Assembly: GCA_020746875.1 (NCBI GenBank)
Contig: JAGTJL010000002.1
Coordinates: forward strand, 124,001-188,000
Reading direction: 5' to 3'
From: Rhexocercosporidium sp. MPI-PUGE-AT-0058
Lineage: Eukaryota; Ascomycota; Leotiomycetes; Helotiales
Length of the DNA stretch: 64,000 nt
Part shown: positions 1-14,900 of the stretch, one piece after another
How positions within the stretch are numbered: the first letter of the stretch is position 1
Layout: the number at the start of each line of letters is the position of its first letter
Made by a program: the position numbers and the translations under genes
Notes under the pieces: model-generated
The model's input: the letters and a program-made list of their open reading frames with translations, nothing else
Told to the model about the DNA's origin: nothing
The model's database searches: none

Positions 1-2750
1 TAGAGATTACTTTATATAATAATTCGGGATTTGCATTTTGAAATGTATTCTTTTAAATTTAACTTATACTTAAAGACTTATATAAGCGGGATAAGTATTA
101 ACGTAATACTTAAATTAAATATTTTTAAGGTTTAATAACTTTGTTTATTTATTGTCCTTATTTTTAAGCTTATATTTTCTTTAAATTATTTTTTTATTAA
201 GTGATTCTCAAAATTACTTTATTATTTTAATTTAAGTAGAAGATTTTAGATTTTAATTTTTAAAAGTAAAATCTTTTTTTTTAATAATTAGCGGCTCGTT
301 TATATTATTATTATAATTATATAATATATAATCTTCGTTAAATCTCGAAGATCATCTTACTCTTTTAATAACATATATTAATTAAGTATAAGCTTTAAAA
401 CATCTAATTGATTTTAAATCGAAGATTATTATATTAATCGAGGATTTAATTACCCCCGAGATTAAGCTCACCCCCGAGATCAGGCTTACCCCCGAGCTTA
501 GGATTGCCTTTATTAAAGCGTATTTATTTAAGGATAATTATAAATATTATAAATACTTTATCGCTTTAATTCTTTTATAATCTTCTTCTTTTCTTTTTAT
601 TTTTAATTAACTTCTTTACTTTTACTAAGCTTTTAATAAATATACTTAATTTTAATTAAACTTCTTTTATTATAATTTAAAAACGTATTACTCTTGTTTA
701 TCTTGCTTCTGTCGTCCGAGCACTTTATACTTTAGTTTAAGGATACGGTATTAAAATTATTACCGAAGACTTCTTTTATAATCGAGGTCTCGACGGTATT
801 TAAATCTTAATACGTAATAATCGAGGCGGATCTCGCGCTTAATCTTATAATACATTCGAATCTCGATTAATAAATTATATATTCTTACGCGAGTCAAATG
901 CCTTTAAGTCTTATTTTATACTTAAAGTAAATTCTTAATTTAACGCACTTTCTTTTAATTTCTTATTTTATTTAAGAAAGCCCTTTAAGGTAAAAGTATA
1001 TTTTAAAGTTAAAAGTCTATTTATTATACTCGGGCTATTAATATACTTTTTCACTTCCGAGTTCTGATTTTCGGAGCTTTTAATTAATCTTTAAATTCGT
1101 TTAATATATAATTAAAATAAGTCTTTGCTTAAGAGATTCGTATTATTTCCCCCGACAGTTATATTTTTAATAATATTTTTAATAATTCCAGTTTAATTTA
1201 TAATAGACTCATTTTCTTCGATAAAATTATAAATAAACCGGGCTTCTTAAATTGTAATCTTTACTTCTTTACTTAAGATAATGTAAAAGCTATTTTTGTT
1301 AAAGTATATATTACGCGTAATAATTATTTTATTAAGACGTAGTACTTAAATTTTATAAATATTAAAAGCGTAAAAACTTATAAGATATTTAATATGCGCA
1401 TGCTCAGTTATTTTGAACGCTTTTTTATTTTATCCTTTAGCTCTTTTTATTATTAGTAAGTACGCTTTATAATTATATATATAAATTCCATTTTAATTTA
1501 ATTTAAAATTTATAATAAGTCTTGTAATAAGCGCTAGGTTATATCACCGAAAATAATTCCGAAACTACTTATTATTAACTTTAATAAGTAATAGTTAGTT
1601 ATTTATTCGCCTTAAGCTTTTATTATATAAATAAATCCTTATGAGTGCAGATTTAATACTCAGATTTACGGAAAGATTAATTAATAGTCTCATTTTAATG
1701 CCTTTATTAATTACTTCTTAACCAGCTCTTTCGGCTCTGTTATTTAACTTATAAGTTATCGTTAGTAAGAGCTCGAAATTAATTCCGAGCTTATCAGCCT
1801 ATCTTTTATATTTTGTAAATCCTTAAATTATAATAACTGCTTTTTTTTAATTATACTTAAATTTATATATTAAAAGTCCAAATTACTTTTAAACTTAAGC
1901 TTTAAAGCTCTTAATGTATTAAAATATTTTATTATACTTTTTTATTTATAATATATAATTAATAAGTAAGCTATTATACTCGCATTTAAGCACAAGGAGC
2001 TAAAAGTAATTATTTTAATATTTCAAATAATTAAATAAATCCTAAGTGACTTTTTAAAATAATTTAAGGGATTTCTTTTTCGATAAACGTTTAGAAATTA
2101 TTTAAATAATATAAGTTAAAATATATTACTTATATTTAATCTTCCTTATTACTTTAATAATTTTAATATTTCTCGCCGTGCTTATTAATTTCTTTAAAGC
2201 ATTTAGGCCTAAATAACCTACTCGTAAATATTAAATACGCTTTAAGTCTATTTTAAAGTGCTTATAATCTTTAAATAATTTATACGGCTTATTTACTCTT
2301 TTAAAGCGTGTTAAAAATATTACAATTCCTATAGCGCTTAAGAGTATATTATAAGTGTTTAAAGAGTAAATTAAACGTAGCTTATATTTAAAGAAAACGA
2401 GGTTTTATTTACGCTTTAGTTGTCGTATTATATAATATTTACTAATTAATAAGCCTTTCTTATTTTATTTTAAAGTATAATCTATATTATAAAATCAAAG
2501 ACTAGTCTTATAAAGACAAGCTTTAGAAATAATATTAATATAGAAGTTTTTTATAATTACGACGTCGTAAAACGTGAAATTAAATGATTCTCTATTCGGA
2601 CCTTTAAGCACTTCTTTTATAACTCGAGTTCCGCGCCCGATAATAGCTAATTAAGAGCTCTTACACTTAATTAAATCCTTAGAAATGGATTTTATAAAAG
2701 ATCCTTTTAATAATATTAAACGATTATTAACTAGATTAGTCGCTTTATAA
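1..2750 (-). mobile_element. Ty1/Copia retrotransposon remnant (pol), cut by window edge
   Basis: Reading the minus strand, decayed Copia pol motifs appear in the expected order. Near 2,620 is a protease-like stretch. Near 2,200-2,280 the GAG-pre-integrase motif survives as YLRVGYLGLNAL, where the usual Trp-His and His have become stop and Tyr. Integrase follows, with NRAERAG at about 1,735 and a Trp-to-stop change right after it, then the HARIGYL-type motif near 1,410. Reverse transcriptase would lie to the left, largely outside the window. Gag probably occupies part of 2,750-4,500 but was not identified. Every lesion seen fits C:G to T:A change, so the element is dead. Confidence 0.7.
452..504. 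repeat. 18-bp tandem repeat, about three units
   Basis: Three near-identical 18-bp units share the core ACCCCCGAGAT or ACCCCCGAGCT. The C-rich cores stand out in a region otherwise almost free of G and C. The repeat lies in the Copia remnant, probably in the linker between integrase and reverse transcriptase, where unit-length in-frame repeats would be tolerated. Confidence 0.7.
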
Positions 2751-5700
2751 TTATTTAATAAAGTAAAATCTAATAAAACATAAAGTAAACTTTAAAAGGA
2801 ATATATACCCGTAATTAAATACTCGGCTAAATTAAGTAAGAGCATTAGGTACGCATAAGTCCTACTTATTCTTTTTTTATTTAATAAGTTTCCGGGAAAA
2901 GTAGACTTTTTTTTATTTAATTTATTAAATCCTTACTTATTTAATTTCGCTAAGAAATCTTTTATTAATTAAAAGAAAAGCTTATCCGAGCTTATTTACT
3001 CGCGGAGAGCTTTTTATTATAACGTAGTAAACCGCTACCGGATTTTATTATAATATTAATTATTTATTTTTAAATTTAAATAAGTTATTTTATTTTAATA
3101 TTTAATAAATATTTTTTTATAAATTATTATTTAAAAACGAGTATAGTTTAAGAAAGATTAATAATAAGTTTTGTCCTTTAAATATAAATATGCCTTCTTT
3201 ATAAGTTTTCTTTTTATCTTGAATTAGTTTAATTTTTATTATGTGAATTAAAAGCTTCCGAGTCGGGTGTCTAATTATTATTAGAGCGTGAATTAAGAAT
3301 AAAGAAATAATTATATTCTGATTTTTTACCGATAAGCTGTTAATACTGGCGATCGGCTTAATTAAAATAAAATAATTGTACGAGCTATTCTAAGGAGTAT
3401 TTAAGAGGTATACTGAGCTCGTCGGCTTTTTTAGTCTTAAGAAAGTATTTTTAAACTTATAAGTTATTAAAGTTATTAATTGCGATTAAGAAAAGATTAA
3501 TATTAAAAGTGCCGAGTACTTCCGGCATATAATATAAGTTCTTTTTATAGATTAATTCTTAATATTATATAATTCAGACTTTTAGGTTTCGGACGTTCTT
3601 TATATTTAGAGATTATAAGTAATCTTAGCGAGTTATTATTTAAATCGTTATATTTATTTAATATAAAATTATCTTAAACATGCGAATTAATACTTAAATA
3701 TTAGTTTTTTTCTTAGCGACGAGTTATATAACAATTATATTAAAGAATTAACGGCTTATAGTTTTCTTAATTCATTTATAAAGCTTAAGGTATACCGTAA
3801 TTTATAGTTATTATATTATATATTTTATAATATACGCTTTAGCTTCGGCCTCGGCTTCCTTTTAATAAAATTCTACGGTTATCTTAATAAACTTATGCAG
3901 TCGAGTAAGAAAAAAGGCAATAAAAGCGTTAAAACTTATAATTATTTAGTCCGAGAAAGACGTAATTATTACGTAATAATCGAGCGCCTATTTCTAGAGT
4001 TATTTATTATACTCGTTTGTCTTTATTATATAATTTAATTCAGCGAGATTATTTTTTTATTAAGCGATTTACTTAACGGTCCGTGGATTTTTATTAATAA
4101 TTTTAATTAATATTTTTATATTTAAAGTATTTAAGTTAACGAAAAGCCAGAGTCCGAGCATTTAAATGCTAAAAATTAAATAATTTATTTATAACGGGAA
4201 GTCTTCAAGCTTTAAGTATATAATATTTACGTTAAGACCACTAAGATTATTATGCGATAATATCTCGATAATCGCGCTAAGAAAAGCATTAAGGTTTAAT
4301 CGTAAAGAAAGGGAACGAAGATCGTAAAATTAGAGTTAAATAAGCTTAATTAAAGCTCGAAATCTGTGTATATTAAAAGTAGCTTATAAAGACAGATATG
4401 GCTTTTAATTATTATATAAATATAAAATAGACTTTTAATAATTTAAGAGCTTTACGATTAACGTAGAGAGCAAGAGTTCAAAAAGATATATTAAAGTAAA
4501 CGTTATTTTCTATAAAAGAGGACTATAACCCGAGTATATATACACGTGAGTGCTTACGAGAGCATACACATGACCAGTAGACTGCGCTAAGGCGCGACAT
4601 TAAGCGTAAAACATACCCTTATTTTATTAAAAGCAAAAATGAAAATATATTGTTTTCGAGCGATTTAAATAAAAAGTCCCTAGTTTAAGCGTATTAAGCG
4701 TATTTTAAAATCGCGCCTTTCTTTTTTAAGTTAATAATATAAAAACGCTTATTCGACTTTTTATTAATAACGATATTAATATATAAATAAAAAGTAAAAT
4801 AACCGAAAACATATTTAATAAGTGCTTAGTTAACCGGAATAAAATAATAATTAAGAATTCGTAAAGCCATTAGCGTAATTCTTAATTCGAGATTATAAAT
4901 AGATTTGGCTTTTTAGTCGTCCTTAATGTTAGCTTTTATAAAGTTAATTATATTATAAGCTTTAATTCTAAAATAAATCAAAATTTTAAGATAAGTAATA
5001 AGTCTGGGATTATTGTCCTTTTAACTTATTAAAATAATAAAATATAATTTGTAGTCTTAATAAAAACATTATTAAAAAACATTATAAATTATATTATATA
5101 TAAAGGCAATTAACGGATTAGTCTTACCTATATCTTAATAATAAAATTAATATATTTCGAACTTTAATTTAAAAAGGTTAATAAGCTTAGCCTTTTTAAA
5201 ACCGGAAAAGAAGACATACTTAATACTAAGCGAAAAGTCTAAGACAGAATAACTAGACTTCTCGAGTATATTAAAAGCCTTTAATATTAAATATTACTCT
5301 TAAAGGTTTTTAGTCTATCTTAAATTTAAAGCTTATATTAAGGCTTTTATAATTAGTTTAAAGTTCGAATAGCCTAATTATACTTTATACTTTACATTTT
5401 CCACGTCTTTAAATTTTTTAAACATTTTAATAAAGTTAAAATTAAAACAAAAGGGTTTTAAGTCTTTTTTATAATTTTTAAGTTATTAAATGTTTTTTTA
5501 AACTTTTGTAACTTTTAATCCCTTTTATAATATATTATAGTAATTTATAAAGTGTTAAATGTAAAACGCGCACATTATCTTTCTTTCTTCTCTTTCTTAT
5601 GCGTTAATTCATTTTATAATAAAATACTTTATAAATCGCAAGTAAACCGTTAATAATAAATTTATCTCGAACGGGTCTCTGAATTCCAAGATAACCTTAA

Positions 5701-8500
5701 TTAATTTTAAGATTTTATAATAATAGCTTTTAATATTTAACTTAATATTAAATATATTATATTTTTCTTTTAAGAAAACCTTAACGGCGACCCTTAATCC
5801 GAGATTATAAGTTCTTTTAATAATACCTTTAATTAGCTTTACGACACTTATAATATAAGTAAGGTTAAATTCGGCTTTAAGAAGCGCATAAAGTTTTAAG
5901 ACATAACGCTAGACACGATTTATTACCGCAGCTAGTAAATCCTCTTTTATTAACTTAACTCTTACTTTAAAGGCATCCTTCTGAAGTCGACCTCATTCGG
6001 CGTTTATATATTCGATAATAAAGTCTTATAATTCCTCAAGAAAATTAAAGACCGTATAAATAAACTACGTATTTAATTATTTTAAAAGGGGTTTAGCCAG
6101 CGAATCATAGTTAATAATATTAAGCGGAGCTAAGTCGAGGAATTAATTTATAAAGGGAACCGGAATTAGCTTTTTTATAACTTCTTTTAGGGATTTAATT
6201 AATATAAAAACCTGAGTTTCTTTTTATTAATTAGACTTTAATATAAAATTCAATATAAGATCCTTTAAAAAATCTAGACTTACGGGCTCTTTGACTTTTA
6301 GACTAAAATCATCGGTTAGGGGGGCTTCGATCGGCTTAAAGGGCTCGGAAGGATTAATTAAGGATTTAAAGAAGGGAGGTATAAAAACTATAAAAGGCGG
6401 GGTTAAGTTTATGACTTTATTGACTTTTAATTTGAGATTAAAAGTCGTAATTAATTATTCGATTACTTTAAGAGCTTTAATTCCTAATTTAAAATCCGAG
6501 GTCGGAGACGCTAGACTAATTGCTTAAAAGGCGGCGACTTTTAATCCGGGATTAAGAGTTATAATTAATTACTTTACTTTTTTAAAAACAACTTTTTACT
6601 TATTAATTATAAAAATATACGTCTTACTTTTATTTAAAAAGTCTTTTAATAACATAGTCTTATTCTTATCCGTAAAAACAAAGAGTTTATAACGGGAAAC
6701 TTTAAATTTAATCTTAATAAAGGCTTTATTTAATAAAAGAGTCTGGATTTTCTTAAAGAAGTCTACGTTATCTTTTTACGTTATTTAATATTAATTAATA
6801 ATATTAGGCAAAAGCTTAATGCTCTTCCGACCTCTTAATACGCCTCCTCCTTTAATTTTCTTTAGCTAGGCTTTATTGAAAATAAACTTATTTAAGGCTT
6901 TAATTATTAAGGGAAACGGCTTAACTTTTTTTATTAATGTAATAAGCTGTCCTCGGGCTTTATTTTTACTTATTACTTTTATATAATATTTTTAAAACAT
7001 TTTTATTTAATTAAAAATAATTAATTAATTAAGCCTTTTTCACTTTTAAACCGCTTATTTCTTTTATTTATTATATTTTAGACTTAATCGTAAAAGGTCT
7101 TATTATTTTAGTTATATTCCTCCTTATCGAACCCTTTCTCTTTTATTAAGTACTTAATAATTATATTATATTAATTAACGAAATTGTCATCCTTTACTTT
7201 TAAGGCCTACTTAATACTTTTATTTCTTATATTTATTAAGAGTTGTTTCTCGTCTAGCTTAAAGATAATAAAGACCTTTTTAATTTCGACAGTCGAGGTT
7301 AACGTTCTTTTTTTAAAAAGAATAAAAAGTATAAGTCTTAATCCAAGATTATAAGTTCGTTTTATAATAGCCTTAAATTTAGACTTTATTAACGTAATTA
7401 ACTTCTTAAAGCTTTTAACGCTTAAACCTTTAATTAAACTAAACTTAAATAAAAGTCCGGTAACTTCTTAAACTTTATTATTTAATATATTTCTTATTAT
7501 AGCCGCTAAGCTAATAGCAACACATTTTATAATTAATAAGCCGGGATTATAATTTACTTCTGGCCGGCTTCTTACTCGGTTTAATTTAAGTGACATTTTT
7601 ATAAATAAATTTAATATTTAATTCGAGATTATAAGTCAAATTCGACTAGATTTCCCGACTTAAGGTGGCTTTTGAGGTTTTTTGCGAGGACGTAACTTAA
7701 ATCGAGGATTTTTAAAATTTAATATAATTAATATAAGAGATTAAAAGTAAGATATAAAAAGGGCTAGTTTAAATACTTCTTAAGCGAACTTATTAATCCT
7801 TTCGCCTTAAAGAATTGCTTTTCTTTTTGTAATATATAATAAAGTTATTAACTTATTCTTAATTAAAAAACTAATGCTTTTTATAATATTTACTTTTTAA
7901 ATAAACACACGTGACTTTAAATTAAATAAAGCAAATAAATAATCTTAAGCGAGAGGCATTTTAACCCCGCTTAAGAAGTAATAATTACTAATAAAAAAGA
8001 GTAATTAACGACTTAAGAAAAAAAGGAAATACATAAGATTAAGCTTTTTATATTAAGGTTTAAAAGAAAAAGCTTTTAAAATTTAAAAATTTAAAAATAA
8101 AATAAAAAACAAAATATAATAAGACGTTTAAAATACTTAAAAATACGTATAATATAATTAAAAAAGAATAAATAAAAAAAGCAAATAAAATTAAAAATTA
8201 TAAAAACTATTAAAACACCTGTCCTTAATCACAATTAAAAGTAACCTTATCTTTAAAGAAATAAAAATACATAAAAAATTAAAAGAGAACAGTTTTATAA
8301 GCGGCTTTTTAAGCCTACGTTAGCAAAGGAAGGATAATTTAAATACGAAATAGAGTTTAACGCTTTTTAGTCGTTAATAATATAATTTTAGCGTTAAAAT
8401 CTTCGAATTCGTTTTTATTTAACTCTCTGTTTAAGTCTTTAAAACTAGTTTAAGGGTTTAAATTTAATAAAAATAAAGTTTAATCTCGTTAATAAAATCG
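2750..8500. other. Degraded AT-rich sequence, no identifiable gene
   Basis: No protein family was recognised here. The only longer open frame is 6291-6527 (78 codons, plus strand); it has low-complexity Lys/Gly/Leu composition and looks like a chance survivor of degradation. A short phrase resembling AATCCGAGATTATAAG recurs in altered forms near 4,885, 5,793, 6,426, 6,540, 7,335 and 7,617, so part of this stretch may once have encoded a repetitive protein. Confidence 0.5.
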
Positions 8501-11500
8501 TTTTAATCGATTTATTAAAAGAATATCTTATAAAAGAATTTCATTAAGTTTATGAAAAAAATAATAACCTTTTTTATTATTTATTTTTAATACTTAAAAC
8601 GGTCTTAGCCATCGATAATTAAGCTTATTGTCTGCCGAGAAATCGATTATAAGCTTTATATTATACGTTAAAATTAAATTTCCCTCTTAAATTAATGTGT
8701 TTTTTATATTTTTTGTTTTATTTTAAAATGCTTTACTTACTTTTTTATATCGTTTCTTTTATAAAATAATTTCTTAAATGTCTTTATTACGTAGTTTTAA
8801 TTATCGACACTTTATTATTAAAAGATTTTCTTTCGTCTTAATTTATTCATAATTAAACATTTTTTAAACCGAGAATTTATTTTTAAAAGATAATATAAGC
8901 TTTTATTTATATAATAAAAAGAATAATATTACTTTTATTAATTAATAAATAAACGTCCGTAAAGCGAATAAAATATACGAGAACTTTCGTATTTAATAAT
9001 AAAAGCCTCTTCTTATTACTTTAAAAAAGTTATTTAAAATGTTTTAATAAGCTCTTTTTGCTGTTTTATTACCTTTAAAGTTATACGCCGAGATTTAAAT
9101 CCTTTTAATATTATATTTAATTATAAAGGTATAAGCGATTCCTTTATTTTCCAGTCTTTTATTAATAATTAATTTTTTAAATAATTTATAACGGCAAATA
9201 AAGTCTTCTTAAAAGAACTTTACTATTTCTTTTGCCGTTATTAAGTTTAAGGCTTTTCTTTCGATTCATCTTAATAAATCCTCTTTTATAAAGATAAAGC
9301 ATTTCTTCTTATTATTTATAATTAAAACTCGTGTAATATTTAAGTTTACTTTTTTAAATATTCTTATAAGCCACGTAAAATATAAAGGATTTTCTTTTCT
9401 TTTTATTTTCCGTTTTTAATAATTTACGTAGCTTTTACAAAAGGCCTTACAGTCTTTAAATAAACCTTATTAAAAAAAACACTTAATAAGATAATAATAT
9501 ATTATTTCTCCTTCTTAATATCCGCCTTTTTTATAACATTTAAAAATAATTTAATGCCGCTTAGCTTTATTATTTATCACAAGCCTTATTAAATATATAT
9601 TATTAATTCTTTTATATAAATTACGGTTGCGAATAAAATACTAAAGAATTCTATTTTTAAAGCGTTTAAAATTACTTAATTTAATTATAACCGGGCGCTT
9701 AAGGTTTATTAAAAAGCGGGCGATTTCTTTTAAGTCGTTAAAGTAAGTGTCATTAAGAATTCGCTTTTAAGAGTTATAGTCCGGGCTTATTAATCGCTTT
9801 ATTATTATCTTAAATACTATAATTACTTTTAATTCGGTTGTAATTTATTTATTAATGTCTTACTCTTATTATTTTATAATATTTAAAGGATATTCTTTTC
9901 CCCGTTTAAACAGTCTATTTGCCGCCGTGTTTTTATTCTTAAGAATATATTTAACTTTAAAGTCTATTAATTGCATTTAAGTAATTTAATTTATTAACAG
10001 CGCCTTAAGTAAATCGCTCGTTATATTATTAAATTATTTCATAAGAACTTTAGCGTTAGTTTTAAGAATAAAATATACCCCGTAAAACTTATTTTATATT
10101 TTCTTTATTACTTTAAGAGCCCCCCGACACTCCCTCTTTATAACATTATATTAACTCTCGGCTTTTGTCTATAGTTTACTCTCGAATCGCGTAAGGTGTC
10201 TCTTTTTATTTTTATTTAATTATTAAAAAACCGCTCCTTAATTTATTTTATTAATATTTATTATTAAAATAATCTTGCCTTCTTTAAGCCCGTAATTAAT
10301 TTTAATTAAGGCAAGTATATTAAGAAGCGCATTTTTTAAGAATTATATAGCTTTTTTCTGTGGTTTTAATTAAGCGAACTTAACTTTCTTTTTTTAATAG
10401 CGTAAATTAATGCTATAATAATAAAGAAGTTTTTAATTTAAAAGCAATAATATATTATAATTTTAATAAACGCCCTTACTTTAGTCACGCTTTTACATCG
10501 CTTTTATTTATAAATTTTCGAAATTTTCAATGTCTTTAAGTATTGCCCTTTACTATTCGTAACGTATTTTATAATTTTTAACTTAAGTAAATAATATTAA
10601 GACTTCGGTTTAACAGTCGCCTCTGCTCTCTTAAAGCGCATTAATACCTTATTTAAGTTTTAAATATATTTTATAATAAATCTCTGAATTCTTAATAATA
10701 TTTCTTTATTATTAAAAAACGACGTAAAACCTTTAACTTCTATATTATTTATATAAAGTAAAGCCACATAAAGAATATAATTTAAAAAAATCTTATAAAT
10801 TACCCGTACAAATTAAGCAATTAAGTTAATTACTCCTTAAAAAAGTCTTATTATCCGGAGTAAGTTAATTAAAATATGAATCGCTATTATGTCTCTTAAT
10901 CGAGCGTGTAATAAAAACTAGTCATACCTTAAGAAAAGGTCTATTAATAATACTATAATTAATTTAATAAATTTAATTAAGAATTAATTAACATTTAATA
11001 AAACATTCGCATCTCGTACCGTAACTTTATTTATTTTTACTACGGCCGTAATAAGTTAATATAATTTTTTTTTTTTTTTAATTATAAAAAACCATTTATT
11101 CTTATATAGTTTATAATATTATTTTAGGATTTCTTACTTTAGCCTTTCCTTTAATATCGAGATAACTTTATTTTATAAAGCTTTTAATATAAAAAAAGAC
11201 TTTTTTTATTACATTTTATATAATATTATCTTAATTTTTAAAAGTAATAAAACTTCTTTTTTAATTCTCCTTAAATAAGTCTAGTCGAAAGCCAGTACTA
11301 CTTTCTAATTTAAAAGCGTTTCGTAAAGAAATTCTCGTTTTTATTTTAAGATTTATCTTTTAATAATTAATTATTTAAACCGTTCTTTTGTTAACTTATT
11401 TCCTATTACTAACTTAAAGAACCTTTTAATAATAAAGTCATTAAATTTACTTCTTAAGCGAGGTAGCATTACTTTTTTGTTTTCCTTAAATTAATTATTA

Positions 11501-14500
11501 ATTCCTTTAAGTATATCTTTATTTATTTTCTTTAAATTAATTAATTTTACTTTATTAGCTTTTCTTTTATATAATATATTAATTTCCACCGACTTTAATA
11601 ATAAGGCTTTAAGTAAGTAACTATTAAATATAAAAAAGAAGTTCTTTTTATCTTTATTTAATTAAAATGCGAAAATCTTTAATTTTAATTAATATTTAAC
11701 TCCTAATTTAGGATTAAGAGTTTTATATTCTTTTCCCTTTATTCTTACCTCTTTTAATAATAACCGAAGATTTAAAACGCTTATAAAATCTCTTAAAATC
11801 CTACTTTTAATTAATAATCCCGGATTATTAATAAAATCCCTTAAATTTAAACTATTTAAACTCTCTTAAAAACTAATATTTTTTTTAATATATATATTAA
11901 TTAAACGTTTTCCGTTTCGTCTTCGTACTTCGCTTTATCCTTAGTAATTATGACTCTCTTAATTATTATTCTTTTTATATTTAAAAAAGTTACTTATATA
12001 ATTCTATTCTTAAAGTAATCGAAACTCATATAACTTTTTAAAATAAATAATATATTTAATAAAATGTCATAGCTTACGTTATTAATAATTATAAAATCAG
12101 TGTGGTTTTCAATCCTTTTAATATTTATTATTATATTTTAAATATAACCCGCGAATATAAATTTATCTTTAATAATAATAATAAATGTTAAAACTTTATA
12201 ATTTAAAATTAAAAGTCTTACTTCCTCCGCTACAACTCGATTTATTATATTAACCTCCGCTCCGCAGTCAATTATAGCCCTACTTTTAATTTATCTTATT
12301 ACCGTAACTTATAATTTCGGTATTTATATAGCCATTTTTAGGTAATTATAAATAATTTTGATTCGTTTAATAATCACGTTAATTAAAACTTTTCCTTCTT
12401 TAACGGACTTTTTAAATAATTCTGCGAGATTAATTATTTTAATAAAAAGCTTATTTAATTTTAAGTTTAATTAAAATACCTTTTCGCCATTTATAAATAT
12501 AATCTCGACCTTATATCCTCCTTCGGTAAGGACGATTAAAATTTAACGGTTTATTATTTAATCTTAACGCGACTATAATCCGTATAAGTCTCTTAACTTA
12601 AGGTTTAAGTTTTAATTTATTATATTTTCTATTACTTGCTCTTAAGCTACGACTAAAGTATATTAATCCACTTATTTTTCCCTTTTTAAAACTCCGGTTA
12701 ACTTCTTTCCCTTAATTAAGCGTTTAATTATAATTTTAACTTTAAAATTAATAAAATCATTCTTTATTTTATTATTTTCGTTAATTTCGCTGATTCTTTT
12801 TAATTCTTTATTTACTTTATTTAAAAGTATTTTATAATCCCGTCTTCTTATTAAAGATATAAAGCGTAATTTCCTTATACTCGTTAATTTTTTTTTTAAC
12901 TTCGGCCGTATTAATTAATATTAAAAGGCCTTTAAAATTAACTTACCTTTCCCTTTATATAATATTTACGTTAAAAGGATTACTTAATTAATTTTCCGAG
13001 GCCGAATCCACCTCTTTTAGTCGTTTTTTAATAATATAAATTAAGCGGTTAAATTTACGTGCCTTTAAGTTTTTATTATATTTCGTATTATTAATTTTTT
13101 ATTAAATCGCTACGACCTAAGATTATCCTGACTTTTTCTAAGCTAATTAAGCATTTTCTTAATATAATTTAATATAAATTGTCTTATATTTATTAATATA
13201 ATAAACGTTATTATTAATAAAGTAATAAAAGAAGGGATACTAATCTTTAAACTTATATAATAGGCTTTCGAATTAATTATTATAAAAGTTATATATTTCA
13301 TTCTTATACCTTATTATATTAATATTAACGCTTCCGCCTAAATCTATTATTCCGCTTCTATTATCTTATTAAAAGTACCCGGGATTAGTGAACCCATACT
13401 AAATATATTAAAATAAAATCCGACTCTTAAGATTAAACTCTAAAACGTAAGGCTTCGCATTTAAAAGTTAATTTAACTTAAAATAAATAAGATTTATTTT
13501 TAAATTAATCATTTTTATAACTAAAGCTTTTATTTTATCGGTGTCTACCTTAACCTTCTCCGAGAAAGGCAGCGTAATAAATGCCTTTTTTATTACTTCG
13601 ATAACTATTAAAAGTTAAATATATTTTTTTATTAAGTCTTAAATTTCCTTTATATACGACATTATTAACTATTTCTTTCGTTAAAAAGCTTCTATTATTT
13701 ACTTACTTTTAACCGTCTTAAAATCGTGTTTTATAAATTCGAAATACTTCTTTTTATAAAATTTTAATTTAAAGTTATTAATCTTAAATTATTTAATAAT
13801 TTTATTTCGAGAAAAAGCCGATAATTTTAAAAAGAAAAGTCTATTTTAGTCGACTTTACTAAGGATTTTCCGATATATAAAAGTCTCTAAGACTTAAAAA
13901 TAAAGTCGGCAATAGCTCTTAAGATCTGCAATAATACGTTAAATTATAATAAATTCTTAAAAGAAATTTATAAACTCTCGGATTTATTATTAATTATACT
14001 TTTTAAATTCCGATTTTAATACTTTTGCTAATGCTTTTTATCCTTTCTTATTCTTTTATTTTAAAAGAGTTTTAATAATATCCCGTTAAAAGTTATTATA
14101 ATATCGAGGCAAATAAATAACTTAATTATTCTTTAATACTTTATAATTCATATTAATCTTTACGTATTACTTTAGGAAATCCGAAATGTTTACTCTTAAA
14201 AAAAAGGCATATTTATTAACTTAAAGAGAGGTATAATCCCTTAAAGAAAGTAATTAATATCGCTAGTAATTATATCTCGTAAATTCCCTTTAATTTCTAA
14301 TATAATTTCCGAGTTTTCGAGACTTAAGTCTAAGGATTTTATAAAACTATTAATTAAAGTATTTAATAAGTTTAAAAAGAATAAAGGTAATCGAGTTTAA
14401 AAAGTTTCCGGCTTTACTTTAATATTTAATTTAATTTAATTAAAGTTCGGGAACTTGAGAAATTCCGTAAATAATAAAGACATATATTAATTATTTTTAT

Positions 14501-14900
14501 TATTAAATATTAATAATATTCGTAAGTTTTTATTCTTTATTAACTTTTAATCTCGGCTCACTAGTCCCAGTCTAATAGATTTATTAATCCCTCGGTTAAT
14601 TTTAATTAATATATGTCTAGTCTATTTTAATAAGGTATTATAAATTAAAATTAAAATTAATAAAAACCTTAAAACTAAGAGTTCGAATTGCTTAACGATT
14701 TCAGTTTAAGTTAAGGTCTACTTTTCGTATTCCGAATTATTAAGAGACGCTTTAATTTAAAATATAAAGTTAATAATGTTTCTCTTAATTCCCTTATTTA
14801 TAGTTTATAATTTCCGGCGTCTCCTTAAGGAATTAAGTTCGGCCGTTTAAGCTTTACTAGCGGGTTACCGAGATAAGCTGTTCTAATTTAAGTCTAATTC
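8500..14900 (-). mobile_element. Ty3/Gypsy retrotransposon, RIP-degraded
   Basis: On the minus strand a retropepsin motif reads AIIDCGAEVNIINR at about 12,300-12,240. A reverse transcriptase follows near 11,150-10,700; the stretch TVRDANV, then a decayed form of the fungal Gypsy phrase SLIDFFSGYDQ, is recognisable. RNase H traces lie around 10,100-10,300 and integrase/linker traces between about 9,900 and 8,600. The order protease-RT-RNaseH-integrase is diagnostic of Gypsy elements. Gag should lie above 12,500. LTR ends were not resolved, so both boundaries are approximate. Numerous stop codons rule out function. Confidence 0.7.

Noticed and set aside
4070..4100. CGGTCCGTGGATTT resembling the left end of the terminal motif
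   Set aside because: Only about 12 bases agree and the following sequence diverges, so pairing it with the 16079 copy would be guesswork.
6291..6527. 78-codon open frame in AT-rich block 1
   Set aside because: Composition is Lys/Gly/Leu/Ile-rich and low-complexity, with no start context or family features. Its surroundings contain repeated phrases, so it is more likely a decayed repeat than a gene.
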